DNA from: Streptomyces sp. I05A-00742
GTDB lineage: Bacteria > Actinomycetota > Actinomycetes > Streptomycetales > Streptomycetaceae
Direction: 5' to 3'
NCBI RefSeq assembly: GCF_013055795.1
Contig: NZ_JABETO010000007.1
Coordinates: forward strand, 1 to 64,000
Length of the DNA stretch: 64,000 nucleotides
Positions within the stretch are counted from its first letter, which is position 1. The number at the start of each line of letters is the position of its first letter. Below are positions 8,359-16,456 of this stretch, one piece after another. The translations under genes were made by a program, and so were the position numbers. A model generated the notes under the pieces. The model saw only the letters and a list, made by a program, of their open reading frames with translations. It was not told the DNA's origin and searched no databases.

Positions 8359-8856
8359 TCAGCAGGCGCGTTCGTACTCGACCTGGGCGAGGGGGTTGCC
8401 GTCGCCGAAGTCGTGGGTGCGGGTGGTCCCGCGTTCGGTGAAGCCGGACTTGACGTAGAAGCGGCGGGAGCGCGGGGTGTCGCGGAGGGTCCAGAGGTGG
8501 ACCCGGGCGAATCCGGCGGCGCGCAGCCGGTGCAGCGTCCCGGTCATCAGGGCGGGGGCGACGCCGCTGCCCCAGCCGTCGGGGTGGCCGTAGAAGGTGT
8601 AGAGCTCGGCGAGGCCCGGTCGGGTGGGGGAGGGGAGGGAGAAGGAGAGCGCCAGCGGGCGGGCGTCGAGCGTGGCGAGGAGCAGCGTTCCCGTGCCCTC
8701 GGCGATCCGCCGGTGCCAGCGCGTGCGCCGGTCCCTGACCCCCCGCGTGACGAACTCCGGGGCGAAGAAGGGCCCGTAGGCGGCCTCCCAGGCCGCGGCG
8801 TGGATCTCGCCGAGTGCGTCCCCGTCGTCCGGGCCGGCGTCACGAACCTCGATCAT
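8359..8856 (-). CDS. GNAT family acetyltransferase
   Basis: A 165-residue GNAT protein. The N-terminal IEVRDAGPDDGDAL strand-helix, an AELYTFYGHPDGWGSGVA acetyl-CoA pocket, and VHLWTLRDTPRSRRFYVKSG near the C-terminus are typical. The signature RGxGxG is altered to GWGSGV. It converges with the FadR-type gene, with 9 bp between stop codons. The substrate is unknown. Confidence 0.85.
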   Translation of the reverse strand: MIEVRDAGPDDGDALGEIHAAAWEAAYGPFFAPEFVTRGVRDRRTRWHRRIAEGTGTLLLATLDARPLALSFSLPSPTRPGLAELYTFYGHPDGWGSGVAPALMTGTLHRLRAAGFARVHLWTLRDTPRSRRFYVKSGFTERGTTRTHDFGDGNPLAQVEYERAC

Positions 8857-8869
8857 CCGTTCACCGTAG

Positions 8870-8903
8870 CCGGATGCCGGGAGTCACCGGATGCCGGGAG
8901 TCA
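8870..8903. repeat. 17-bp direct repeat, two copies
   Basis: Two identical 17-bp units (CCGGATGCCGGGAGTCA) lie back to back just upstream of the GNAT gene start and downstream of the MarR gene. Confidence 0.85.
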
Positions 8904-8944
8904 GGGAACCCCGAGGGAGACCCCGAGCGTGCCTCCGGGCCGCG

Positions 8945-9442
8945 CTATTCGGCGGCGTCGGCGGCGGGCCCCCGGTCGCGGAGCGCGGCCAGTGAGTCCA
9001 CGTACTGGAGCATCAGCCGGGCGAACTCCAGCCGGTCGTGCGACGTCCAGTCGGCGGTGATGTACTCGAACGCCGAGCGCTGGTGACGGCGGAAGCGGGC
9101 CATGAGGTCGCGGCCGGCGGGCGTGAGGTGGAGGACGCTGCGGCGGCCGTCCTGCTGGGAGGCGCCGCGGACCAGGTAGCCGGCCTTGATGTTGTCGCTG
9201 ACCATGCGGCTGGCGACCGAGGGGTCCACGACCAGGTGTTCGGCCACCGCGCCGACGGTGATCTCCCGGTCGGGGTCCTGGGTGGCCTCCAGGACGATGT
9301 TGAGGACCAGGGTCCGGCTGAGGTCCTTCGTCGAGACCGGGTGCTCGACCTCGAGCAGTGCGGTGCGGCGCAGCTTGGAGAACGCCGGGCCCACGGCGTC
9401 CAGCAGCTCGTCGGCCGTCTTCGGCCCGTTCGTCGTCGTCAT
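8945..9442 (-). CDS. MarR-family transcriptional regulator
   Basis: A 165-residue winged-helix MarR protein starting at ATG 9442 (ATG 9451 also possible). The DNA-binding segment is ITVGAVAEHLVVDPSVASRM with wing LVRGASQQDGRRSVLHLT. It is divergent from the NmrA-type gene at 9550 across an AT-rich 107-bp region with a TGCATG-TAAG-CATGCA palindrome. It probably represses that gene and itself in response to a phenolic or redox ligand. Confidence 0.85.
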   Translation of the reverse strand: MTTTNGPKTADELLDAVGPAFSKLRRTALLEVEHPVSTKDLSRTLVLNIVLEATQDPDREITVGAVAEHLVVDPSVASRMVSDNIKAGYLVRGASQQDGRRSVLHLTPAGRDLMARFRRHQRSAFEYITADWTSHDRLEFARLMLQYVDSLAALRDRGPAADAAE

Positions 9443-9497
9443 GCCCCACATCGTACGTCCATGAGGATCCGCAAACATGTGTTGACTAGAAAACGTG

Positions 9498-9513
9498 TGC
9501 ATGTAAGCATGCA
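9498..9513. promoter_or_regulatory. Palindrome between marR and NmrA-type genes
   Basis: TGCATG and CATGCA are perfect arms around TAAG. The site follows a TTGACT (9482-9487) that could be a -35 box for the plus-strand gene. It is a candidate MarR operator. Confidence 0.55.
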
Positions 9514-9549
9514 TATGTAAGTCAGCAGGAAACAGGAACGGAGATCTTC

Positions 9550-10392
9550 GTGACCACCCTCATCACCGGTTCGCGCGGCAAGGTCGGCCAGACCGTCATC
9601 GAACGCCTCCACTCGGCCGGTGTCGCCGTCCGGGCCGCCAGTGCCGATCCCGCCGCGCTGTCCGTCCCGGACGGTGTCGGGACCGTCGAGCTGGTGCTGG
9701 ACCGGCCCGAGACGTTCGAGGCCGCGCTCGCCGGGGTCCGGCAGGTGTTCCTCTACCCGGAGCCCGCCGGCATCCACGACCTGATCAAGGCCGCCGAGGC
9801 CGCCGGGGTCGAGCACGTCGTCCTGCTGTCCTCCGCCTCCGTCCTCGCGCCGGACGCCGAGGACAACCCGCTGGCCTGGCACAACCTCCAGGTCGAACGC
9901 GCCCTGGCGGAGGCCGACTTCACCGTGACGTTCCTGCGTCCGGACGCCTTCGCCAGCAACGCGCTCGGCTGGGCCCACTTCATCGGCCGGGGCCTCCCGG
10001 TGCCGCTCGCCTACCCCGAGGCGTCCCTCGCGCCCATCCACCCCGTCGACATCGCCGACATCGCCGTGCACGCCCTCACCGACGCCTCCTTCGCCGGCCG
10101 CGCGGTCACGCTCACCGGCGGCCGGTCGCTGACCTTCCGCGAGCAGCTGGCCGTCATCGCCGACGTCACCGGGCGGGACATCGCCGTCGAGGAGATCACC
10201 CGGGCGCAGGCCGAGGAGCAGATGGGCCGCTCCATGTCCGCCGCGATGGTCGGCTCGCTCCTCGGCCTGTGGGCCTCCGCCACCGTGACCCCCGTCCCCG
10301 TCGCCGACACCACCGAGACCGTCCTCGGCACCCCGGCCCGCACCTTCGAGCAGTGGGCCCGCGAGAACGCCGCGGCCTTCATCCAGGGCTGA
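9550..10392 (+). CDS. NmrA-type NAD(P)H-binding oxidoreductase
   Basis: A 280-residue NmrA/QOR2-like protein starting at GTG with GGAG seven bases upstream. ITGSRGKVGQ is the nucleotide-binding motif, and VEHVVLLSSASV and TFLRPDAFASNALGW match NAD(P)H:quinone reductase-like relatives. It is divergent from a MarR regulator and is probably induced by that regulator's ligand. It belongs to the same family as the gene at 2247-3149. Confidence 0.8.
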   Translation: MTTLITGSRGKVGQTVIERLHSAGVAVRAASADPAALSVPDGVGTVELVLDRPETFEAALAGVRQVFLYPEPAGIHDLIKAAEAAGVEHVVLLSSASVLAPDAEDNPLAWHNLQVERALAEADFTVTFLRPDAFASNALGWAHFIGRGLPVPLAYPEASLAPIHPVDIADIAVHALTDASFAGRAVTLTGGRSLTFREQLAVIADVTGRDIAVEEITRAQAEEQMGRSMSAAMVGSLLGLWASATVTPVPVADTTETVLGTPARTFEQWARENAAAFIQG

Positions 10393-10426
10393 GTCCGCCC
10401 GTGCCCCGCGACGTACGACGCGGCCC

Positions 10427-10537
10427 GTGACGATCACGTACGAGTGGCGCGGCGATGTCGACAGCGCGGCCGTCGACGCGCTCCACGCCGAGGCGTCCGG
10501 CCACGCCCCGGCGCCCGTCGCGCCGCGCCGGACCGGC
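10427..10537 (+). pseudogene. Truncated GNAT gene, N-terminal end only
   Basis: About 27 codons from GTG 10427 read TITYEWRGDVDSAAVDALHA and then SGHAPAP, the start of a common Streptomyces GNAT family (TYEWRGDFxNxAxxxLHAE). The similarity then stops and the frame passes into the antisense of the next gene. It is a decayed fragment. Confidence 0.5.
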
Positions 10538-11005
10538 TCAGGCCGCCGGCGGCGCCGGGACGAGGCCGTCGGCGACGAGGCCGGCGTACACCGCGTCGCC
10601 CAGGGCGCGGACCGCCGAGTGCGGGCGGACCATGACCGTCAGCGTCCGGATGCGCCCGGAGTCGTCGGTGTGCAGCAGGTCGATCCCGTGGATCTCCTTG
10701 CCGTTGACGCCGGCGCGGAAGACCAGGACGGTCGCCGGGGTCGGTGTGCCGTCGGTGAGGGGCTCGGCGGTTCCGTCGCACGAGCCGACGTAGCGGAAGT
10801 CCTCGAAGGTGCGCAGCAGGATCCTGAAGAGCCCTATGACCTGGGACTTTCCCTTGAAGGGGGTGAAGGTCACAGGGCTGTTGAAGGTGATGTCGTCGGT
10901 GAGCAGGTCCTCCAGGGCGGCGAGATCGTGCTGCTCGACGGCGGTGCGGAAGCGGTCTGCGGCGGTCGTCATGGGCTTCACCCGGGCCGCGGTCGTGGGC
11001 TTCAC
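10538..11005 (-). CDS. SnoaL-like nuclear transport factor 2 protein
   Basis: A 155-residue NTF2/SnoaL-fold protein. The GTG at 11005 is chosen over the ATG at 10972 because AGGAGGA lies five bases upstream (11011-11017). The cone fold is indicated by RFRTAVEQHDLAALEDLLTD, then VIGLFRILLRTFEDF and LLHTDDSGRIRTLTVMVRP. Such proteins are isomerases, hydratases or ligand-binding domains. It is divergent from a PadR regulator across 99 bp and is likely its target. Confidence 0.8.
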   Translation of the reverse strand: MKPTTAARVKPMTTAADRFRTAVEQHDLAALEDLLTDDITFNSPVTFTPFKGKSQVIGLFRILLRTFEDFRYVGSCDGTAEPLTDGTPTPATVLVFRAGVNGKEIHGIDLLHTDDSGRIRTLTVMVRPHSAVRALGDAVYAGLVADGLVPAPPAA

Positions 11006-11030
11006 TCGGTTCCTCCTGTAGTCATAAAAT

Positions 11031-11040
11031 TGACTAGTCA
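11031..11040. promoter_or_regulatory. TGACTAGTCA palindrome, candidate PadR site
   Basis: A perfect 10-bp palindrome inside an AT-rich patch between the divergent SnoaL-like and PadR genes. It overlaps a TTGACT -35-like element at 11030-11035 on the plus strand. Confidence 0.5.
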
Positions 11041-11104
11041 CTTTCTTGAGTACCATGCGGCGAGGGAGGACCGGAAGACCCGAGAGGGCGGAAGGAGGGG
11101 GCTC

Positions 11105-11668
11105 ATGACGTTGCGTCACGCCGTGCTCGCGGCCCTGCTGGACGATGAGTTGAGCGGCTATCAGCTGACCAAGTCCTTCGACGTGGGCGTCGCCAACTTC
11201 TGGCACGCGCTGCCCCAGCAGCTGTACGCCGAGCTGACCCGGCTGGAGAAGGACGGTCTTGTCACCGGGCGGGAGGTCGTGCAGGACACCCGGCCCAACA
11301 AGCGTCTGTTCAGGGTCACCGAGGCGGGTCTCGCCGCGCTGGAGGAGTTCGTGGCGGACGCGGCCAAGCCGTCGTTCGTCCGGGACGACCTGATGGTCAT
11401 GGTCCAGGCGGCCGACCACGTGGACGTCGACGCGGTCGTCGCCCGGTTCACGGAGCGCGCGGCGTTCGCCGAGGCGAAGGCGGAGCTGTTCCGGGCGATG
11501 CTGCGGAAGATGCGGGGCGGCCGGGAGGAGGGGGAGTTCCTGCGGCACGGTGAGCGGATCGGCCCCTACCTGACCTGTCTGCGCGGCCTCGCCTTCGAGG
11601 AGGGCAACCGGGACTGGTGCCTTCGCGGCGCGGAGATCCTGCGGGAGAGGAAGCGTGCCCGTGTCTGA
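11105..11668 (+). CDS. PadR-family transcriptional regulator
   Basis: A 187-residue PadR regulator starting at ATG after GGAGGGGG. The N-terminal winged helix LRHAVLAALLDDELSGYQLT, then FWHALPQQLYAELTRLEKDG, is diagnostic. The C-terminal helical domain (~90-187) mediates dimerisation. Its last 14 bases overlap the start of the SGNH hydrolase, so the two are translationally coupled. It probably represses the divergent SnoaL-like gene. Confidence 0.9.
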   Translation: MTLRHAVLAALLDDELSGYQLTKSFDVGVANFWHALPQQLYAELTRLEKDGLVTGREVVQDTRPNKRLFRVTEAGLAALEEFVADAAKPSFVRDDLMVMVQAADHVDVDAVVARFTERAAFAEAKAELFRAMLRKMRGGREEGEFLRHGERIGPYLTCLRGLAFEEGNRDWCLRGAEILRERKRARV

Positions 11669-12461
11669 AGGACCGTCGGTTTCCCACCTGCGGTACGTCG
11701 CCCTCGGGGACAGCCAGACCGAGGGGCTCGGGGACGGCGACGAGGCCACCGGCCCGCGCGGCTGGGCCGACCGGTTCGCGGACCGGCTCGCGGAGGTCAA
11801 CTCCGGCCTGCTGTACGCGAACCTCGCGGTGCGCGGCCGGCTCGCCGGTCAGGTCCGCACCGGGCAGCTGGACCCCGCCCTCGCCCTGCGGCCCGATCTG
11901 GCCACCGTCGTCGCCGGGTTCAACGACCTGCTCCGGCCGCGCTTCGACGCCGACGAGACCGGCGGCCACCTGGAGGCGATGTTCGCCGCGCTCCGCGCCT
12001 CGGGCGCGGAGGTGGTGACCATGACGTTCCCCGACCCCGGTCGCGTCACGCCGCTCGCCCGCCCGTTCGGCGCCCGTGCCGAGGCGCTCAACCGGCGCAT
12101 CCGGCGGGCCGCCGGGCGCCACGGCGTGCTCGTGGCCGAGACCGCCCACCACCGGGTCGTCACCGATCCCCGGCTGTGGAGCGCGGACCGTCTGCACGCC
12201 GGCCCGCTGGGCCACGCCCGTATCGCCGCGGCCGTCGCCCACACCCTCGGGCTGCCCGGCAGCGACGACTCCTGGACGCACCCCCTGCCTCCGCCGCCCC
12301 TCCCGCCCCGCACCGGGTGGCGCGCCGCTTCCGAGGAGGCCCGCTGGGCCGCGTCCTTCCTCGGCCCCTGGCTCGTCCGCCGGCTGCGCGGCCGGTCCTC
12401 GGGGGACGGGCGGGAGCCCAAGCGGCCCCTGCTCCTGCCGGTACGGGCGGCGGCTGGGTGA
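11655..12461 (+). CDS. SGNH/GDSL hydrolase
   Basis: A 268-residue GDSL-type esterase. Block I VALGDSQTEG has the nucleophile Ser at residue 20. Block III lies around VAGFNDLLRP, with Asn, and block V SADRLHAGPLGHARIA supplies the Asp-His pair. No signal peptide is present, so it is cytoplasmic. A Pro-rich linker precedes a basic C-terminal tail. It overlaps the PadR gene by 14 bp. The substrate is unknown; many relatives deacylate acetylated or lipid esters. Confidence 0.85.
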   Translation: MPVSEGPSVSHLRYVALGDSQTEGLGDGDEATGPRGWADRFADRLAEVNSGLLYANLAVRGRLAGQVRTGQLDPALALRPDLATVVAGFNDLLRPRFDADETGGHLEAMFAALRASGAEVVTMTFPDPGRVTPLARPFGARAEALNRRIRRAAGRHGVLVAETAHHRVVTDPRLWSADRLHAGPLGHARIAAAVAHTLGLPGSDDSWTHPLPPPPLPPRTGWRAASEEARWAASFLGPWLVRRLRGRSSGDGREPKRPLLLPVRAAAG

Positions 12462-12495
12462 CCTGCGCGGCATATGTCCCGGTCGGGAGTGGACC

Positions 12496-12517
12496 TTGAC
12501 CTGACGTCCGGTTGAGG
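12496..12517 (+). promoter_or_regulatory. MerR/SoxR-like operator without a gene
   Basis: The 22-bp site has the form TTGACCT, seven bases, GGTTGAGG. The same arrangement occurs on the minus strand at 17151-17172 upstream of an FMN reductase. It points to the right, where the 12518-12636 gap contains no convincing CDS and the next gene (MFS) is on the other strand. It may be a relic promoter. Confidence 0.45.
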
Positions 12518-12636
12518 AAATAGCGCTCCTGGGTGGGCGAGCCCGGCGTCGTGAGCGTCAGGGCGGGGGGCCGGCAGGCGTTTCTGTTGGCCCGCCGGCC
12601 GGTTCAGGGCGCGGGCCACGGCAGCCCGGGGCGGGG

Positions 12637-14214
12637 TCACGAGGCGGAGGCGCGTTCCGCGCTCTCCCGCACCGGTACCGGAGAGGCCGCGACCGGAGAG
12701 GCCGCGACCGCCTCCGCCGCCGGGCCCCGCCGCACCCACGTCAGGGCGAAGGCGAGCGCGGCCAGGGCGGCCGCTCCGGCCAGCACCCCGTACAGCCCCT
12801 GGGTGACGGCCTCCCCGACCGCCGCGCGCACGGCGTCGGGCATCTCCGCCAGTGAGTCGGGGGACAGGGCGTTCCCGCCGGTCAGCCGGTCCGTGGCGGT
12901 GTGGCCGAGGCGGGTGGTGAGTTCATCGTCCATGCGGCCCGCGTAGACGGCGCCGAGGGCGGCGGTGCCGAGGGTGCCGCCGATGGTGCGCAGCAGGGTG
13001 ACGGTTCCGGCGGCGGCGCCCATGTCGCGGGGGGCGGCGGTGGCCATGGTGGTGAGGGTGGCGGTCTGCATGGCGGTGCCGAGGCCGGCGCCGAGGACGG
13101 CCGTCAGGGCGGAGGCGACGGGCGTGGGGGTGTCCGCGTCGAGGAGGAACAGCAGGAGCGCGCCGGTGAGCATGAGCGCGCCGCCGGCCACCGGCAGCAG
13201 GTGCTCGTGACGGCTCTTCCCCGTCATGCGGCCGACCGTGAGCTGGGCCGCCAGCATGCCGAGCATCAGGGGGAGCAGCAGCATGCCGCCCGCCGTGGAC
13301 GAAGCGCCGCGCGCGAGCTGGAGGTACTGCGGGAGGTAGCTGATGACGGCGAGCATGACGGCGCCGGACAGGAAGCTCATGCCCTGGGCCAGGGTGAAGG
13401 AGCGGTTGCGGAACAGCCGGGGCGGGATGACCGGTTCCGCCGCCCGCCGCTCGGTGCGGACGAACCGGGCGAGGGCCGCGGCGGCGACCGCGGCGAGTGC
13501 GGCGGTCTGCGGCGACAGCCAGGGGTAGCGGGTGCCGCCCCAGCTGCCGAGCAGGGTGAGGGCCAGGATGCCGGTCGTCAGGAGGGCGACGCCGGCGACG
13601 TCGACGCGGGCCTTGATCCGTTCGCTGTGCAGCCGCACCCCGGCCGTGGTGGCCAGCAGAACCACCGCCCCGACGGGCAGGTTGACGTAGAACGCCCAGC
13701 GCCAGCCGATGTGGTCGGTGAGGAAGCCGCCGAGCAGCGGGCCGCCGACGAAGGCGACCGGCATCATGATGCCGATCATGGACTGGGAGCGGCCGCGGTC
13801 CTCCGGCGCCACCAGGACGCCCATGACGGAGATCGCGCCGACCATCAGGCCGCCGCCGCCCAGCCCCTGGAGGGCGCGGAAGGCGATGAGCTGGCCCATG
13901 TCCTGCGCGAGGCCGGACAGCGCGGAGCCGGCCAGGAAGACGACGACGGAGGCCAGGTAGGCGCCCTTGCGGCCGTAGAGGTCGCCGAGCTTTCCCCAGA
14001 GCGGGGTGGCCGCGGAGGCGGTGAGCAGGTAGGCGGTGACCACCCAGGAGAGGTGGTCGACGCCGCCGAGGTCGCCGACGACGGTGGGCAGGGCGGCGCT
14101 GAGGATCTGGCCGTCGAGCGCCGACAGGAAGATGCCGAGCATCAGTCCGAAGACGCCGAGGCGGGGGAACGGCCGGCGCGCGGGCTCCGGTCCGTCCCCT
14201 GCGGGGTGGTTCAT
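12637..14214 (-). CDS. MFS drug transporter, DHA2 family
   Basis: A 525-residue 14-TM major facilitator of the DHA2 (QacA/EmrB) group. It begins with PFPRLGVFGLMLGIFLSALD and has motif A GKLGDLYGRKGAYL and motif C-like VAFVGGPLLGGFLTDHIGWR. It should export cationic or lipophilic drugs by proton antiport. It lies 37 bp downstream of the FMN reductase on the same strand, and a TetR regulator is divergent from that operon. The C-terminal tail holds a 15-bp duplication (12677-12706) giving a VAASP repeat. Confidence 0.9.
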   Translation of the reverse strand: MNHPAGDGPEPARRPFPRLGVFGLMLGIFLSALDGQILSAALPTVVGDLGGVDHLSWVVTAYLLTASAATPLWGKLGDLYGRKGAYLASVVVFLAGSALSGLAQDMGQLIAFRALQGLGGGGLMVGAISVMGVLVAPEDRGRSQSMIGIMMPVAFVGGPLLGGFLTDHIGWRWAFYVNLPVGAVVLLATTAGVRLHSERIKARVDVAGVALLTTGILALTLLGSWGGTRYPWLSPQTAALAAVAAAALARFVRTERRAAEPVIPPRLFRNRSFTLAQGMSFLSGAVMLAVISYLPQYLQLARGASSTAGGMLLLPLMLGMLAAQLTVGRMTGKSRHEHLLPVAGGALMLTGALLLFLLDADTPTPVASALTAVLGAGLGTAMQTATLTTMATAAPRDMGAAAGTVTLLRTIGGTLGTAALGAVYAGRMDDELTTRLGHTATDRLTGGNALSPDSLAEMPDAVRAAVGEAVTQGLYGVLAGAAALAALAFALTWVRRGPAAEAVAASPVAASPVPVRESAERASAS

Positions 14215-14251
14215 GGGTCCCCCTGGGACGGTGACGTGTGGTGAGGGCGGG

Positions 14252-14857
14252 TCAGGCGGTGGTGTAGGGGCTCCTGCGCCGCGCGTCGCGCAGCGCGTGG
14301 GCCCACCAGGCCAGTTGGTCCAGCTGGGACTTGGCCGCCGCGTCGGAGCGCGGGTCGGTGGGCCGGCCGTCCGCGTCGAAGGGACCGTCGGAGAGCTGGA
14401 AGCTGACGGTGTCGCGGAGGGTGGCCGCGTTGAGCTCGGCCAGGACGAGCCGCAGCTGTTCGACGGCGCGCAGGCCCCCGGAGCGGCCTCCGTAGGAGAC
14501 GAAGGAGACCGGCTTGGCGTGCCACTCCCGGTTGTGCCAGTCGATGGCGTTCTTCAGTGAGGCCGGGAAGCTGTGGTTGTACTCCGGTGTGACGACGACG
14601 AAGCCGTCCGCGGCGGCCAGCCGGGGCGAGACGGCGGCGAGCAGCTCCCCGGCCCCCTCGGGGGCGGGTCCGCCGAAGGCCGGGAAGACGGTGGGCAGGG
14701 GCGTCTCGACGAGGTCGATCAGGTCGGCCTCCATGTCGTCGCGCCCGGCGAGGTGGCTCATGACCCAGTCGGCGACCACGGGGCCGAAGCGGCCTTCCCG
14801 GGTGCTGCCGCTGAGGACGGCTATGCGGAGCGGAGCGGTTGTGTACGTCGTATCCAT
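14252..14857 (-). CDS. NADPH-dependent FMN reductase
   Basis: A 201-residue flavodoxin-fold reductase starting at ATG 14857. FMN-binding features are AVLSGSTREGRFGPVV at the N-terminus, TPEYNHSFPASLKNAIDW and FVSYGGRSGGLRAVEQLR. It may act as a quinone or azo reductase. It is first in an operon with an MFS exporter. Its start codon lies within a palindromic region that a divergent TetR regulator should bind. A paralogue is encoded at 16457-17050. Confidence 0.88.
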   Translation of the reverse strand: MDTTYTTAPLRIAVLSGSTREGRFGPVVADWVMSHLAGRDDMEADLIDLVETPLPTVFPAFGGPAPEGAGELLAAVSPRLAAADGFVVVTPEYNHSFPASLKNAIDWHNREWHAKPVSFVSYGGRSGGLRAVEQLRLVLAELNAATLRDTVSFQLSDGPFDADGRPTDPRSDAAAKSQLDQLAWWAHALRDARRRSPYTTA

Positions 14858-14886
14858 AGAAATACAACGTACACGCTGATGTGTAC
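14842..14886. promoter_or_regulatory. TetR operator region with nested inverted repeats
   Basis: Two inverted repeats overlap here. One has 13-bp arms (11 of 13 matched) at 14842-14854 and 14861-14873 and covers the FMN reductase start codon. The other is GTACAC-N6-GTGTAC at 14869-14886. More TGTAC/ACAACG half-sites follow to about 14913. The region sits between the divergent FMN reductase and TetR genes. Confidence 0.65.
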
Positions 14887-14968
14887 AACGTCTACCGTTG
14901 ATACGCTGTACGCAGCGGAAGGCCCTCCGACGGCATCCGCGTCCGGCCACGAGGAGCAGGAGCGGAAG

Positions 14969-15733
14969 ATGTCAGGCGAGAGCGGGAAGAGCGGGAAGAA
15001 CGGCAAGGGGGGCAAGGCCGGAAGCGGTGCCCCCGGGCCCGGCCTGTGGGAACGGCTCGAACGCCCCGCGCCCGCGCCGCGGTCCGCCGCGCTCACCCCG
15101 GGGCGGATCGCCGCCGCCGCGGTGGCCATCGCCGACGCGGAGGGGCTGGAAGCCGTCACCATGCGCCGGCTCGCCGCCGACCTCGGGGTGGCCCCCATGG
15201 CCGCCTACCGCTATGTGACCGGCAAGGACGAACTCATCGCTCTCATGGTCGACTTCGTCCACGGCGAGCTGGAACTCCCGGACGCCGCGGGGGGCTGGCG
15301 CGGGACCATGCGCGCGGTCGGGCTGCGCACGCGCGCCCTGATGCTCGCCCACCCCTGGATGGCCAGGGCCGACCATTTCTCCCTCACCCCCAGCCAGTTC
15401 GCCGTCTCCGAGCGGGTCCTGACGGCCCTGGACGGCCTCGGACTGGACGCCGACACGATGATGGCCGTCTTCCGTACGGTCACCGCGTACGTGCACGGCG
15501 CCGTCGACTCCGAGATCGGCCTGCTGCGGATGATGCGCAAGCGGGGCTGGACCACCGGTGACGAGACGCGGGAGGGCCTGGCCCCGGAGATGACCTGGCT
15601 CATGGGCACCGGGAGGTATCCCGCGACCCGGCGCTATCTGGCGGAGGCGCAGCGCAAGGACGACGCGGCGTGGCGGTTCGAGCTCGGGCTGGACTGCGTG
15701 CTCGACGGCATCGCCGTGCGCCTGGGCATCTGA
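14969..15733 (+). CDS. TetR-family regulator with TetR_C domain
   Basis: A 254-residue regulator from ATG 14969 (AGGAG upstream). A Gly/Lys/Ser-rich ~25-residue leader precedes the HTH (ALTPGRIAAAAVAIADAEG, then TMRRLAADLGVAPMAAYRYV) and a C-terminal TetR_C ligand domain. It is divergent from the FMN reductase-MFS operon across nested palindromes. The simplest model is repression of the pump operon and relief by the exported drug. Confidence 0.88.
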   Translation: MSGESGKSGKNGKGGKAGSGAPGPGLWERLERPAPAPRSAALTPGRIAAAAVAIADAEGLEAVTMRRLAADLGVAPMAAYRYVTGKDELIALMVDFVHGELELPDAAGGWRGTMRAVGLRTRALMLAHPWMARADHFSLTPSQFAVSERVLTALDGLGLDADTMMAVFRTVTAYVHGAVDSEIGLLRMMRKRGWTTGDETREGLAPEMTWLMGTGRYPATRRYLAEAQRKDDAAWRFELGLDCVLDGIAVRLGI

Positions 15734-15833
15734 GGCATCTGCGGCGTCTGACTGCCCTGTGGCCGCGCCGACTTGACAAGGTAGGAGAAAAATCCGGCCG
15801 GTCTCCGCGGCCGCGGCGCTAACATGCCGCCGC

Positions 15834-16274
15834 ATGATCATGCGCAGACAGGACGGATACGAACTCTCGACCGACCCCGACCGTATCGACGTCGGGCTTG
15901 TCCACCACTGGCTCTCCACCGACGCGTTCTGGGCCATCGGCCGCAGCAAGGAGACCGTGGAGAAGTCCGTCGCGGCGTCCCTCAACTTCGGGGTGTACGA
16001 GCCGGGGGGCCGGCAGGCCGGTTACGCGCGGGTCGTCACCGACCTGGTGACGTTCGCCTGGCTCTGTGACGTCTACGTCTCCCCGGACCACCGGGGACGG
16101 GGTCTCGGCGCCTGGCTCGCGACCGCCGTCCGCGACCACCTCGCCCCGTACCGGCTCAAGCGGCTCCTGCTGACCACCAAGGACGCGCACGGGCTCTACG
16201 CGCAGGTCGGGTTCGTGCCGGTGTACGACCCCGAGGGCATGATGATGATGAGCTTCGAGAACGACCCTGTCTGA
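15834..16274 (+). CDS. GNAT family acetyltransferase
   Basis: A 146-residue single-domain GNAT. VYVSPDHRGRGLGAWLATAV is a complete acetyl-CoA binding motif A, followed by KRLLLTTKDAHGLYAQVGFV. It resembles YgdH/PaiA-like small GNATs. ATG 15840 is an alternative start. TTGACA at 15773-15778 is a possible -35, but no well-spaced -10 box follows. The substrate is unknown. Confidence 0.85.
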   Translation: MIMRRQDGYELSTDPDRIDVGLVHHWLSTDAFWAIGRSKETVEKSVAASLNFGVYEPGGRQAGYARVVTDLVTFAWLCDVYVSPDHRGRGLGAWLATAVRDHLAPYRLKRLLLTTKDAHGLYAQVGFVPVYDPEGMMMMSFENDPV

Positions 16275-16340
16275 CTCGCGCCTTCGGGGCGGGACGGGCG
16301 CGCGGCCCGGGTGGCCCGGGCCGCGCGTTCCGCTGGGCCT

Positions 16341-16424
16341 TCATGCCTCCAGCCTCCAGGCCGCCGTGTCCGCCGCCGCGTCCGGGGGCAGCATGCGGCA
16401 GTGGTACGGGATCTGCTTGGTCAT
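16341..16424 (-). CDS. Possible 27-residue small protein
   Basis: An ATG-initiated frame just downstream of the second FMN reductase encodes a 27-residue peptide beginning TKQIPYHCRMLPPDAA. Its amino-acid composition looks protein-like, but the RBS is weak and no family was recognised. Comparative conservation would decide whether it is real. Confidence 0.3.
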   Translation of the reverse strand: MTKQIPYHCRMLPPDAAADTAAWRLEA

Positions 16425-16456
16425 CCGCCCATCGTGCCGCACCGCCCCCGCACCGG

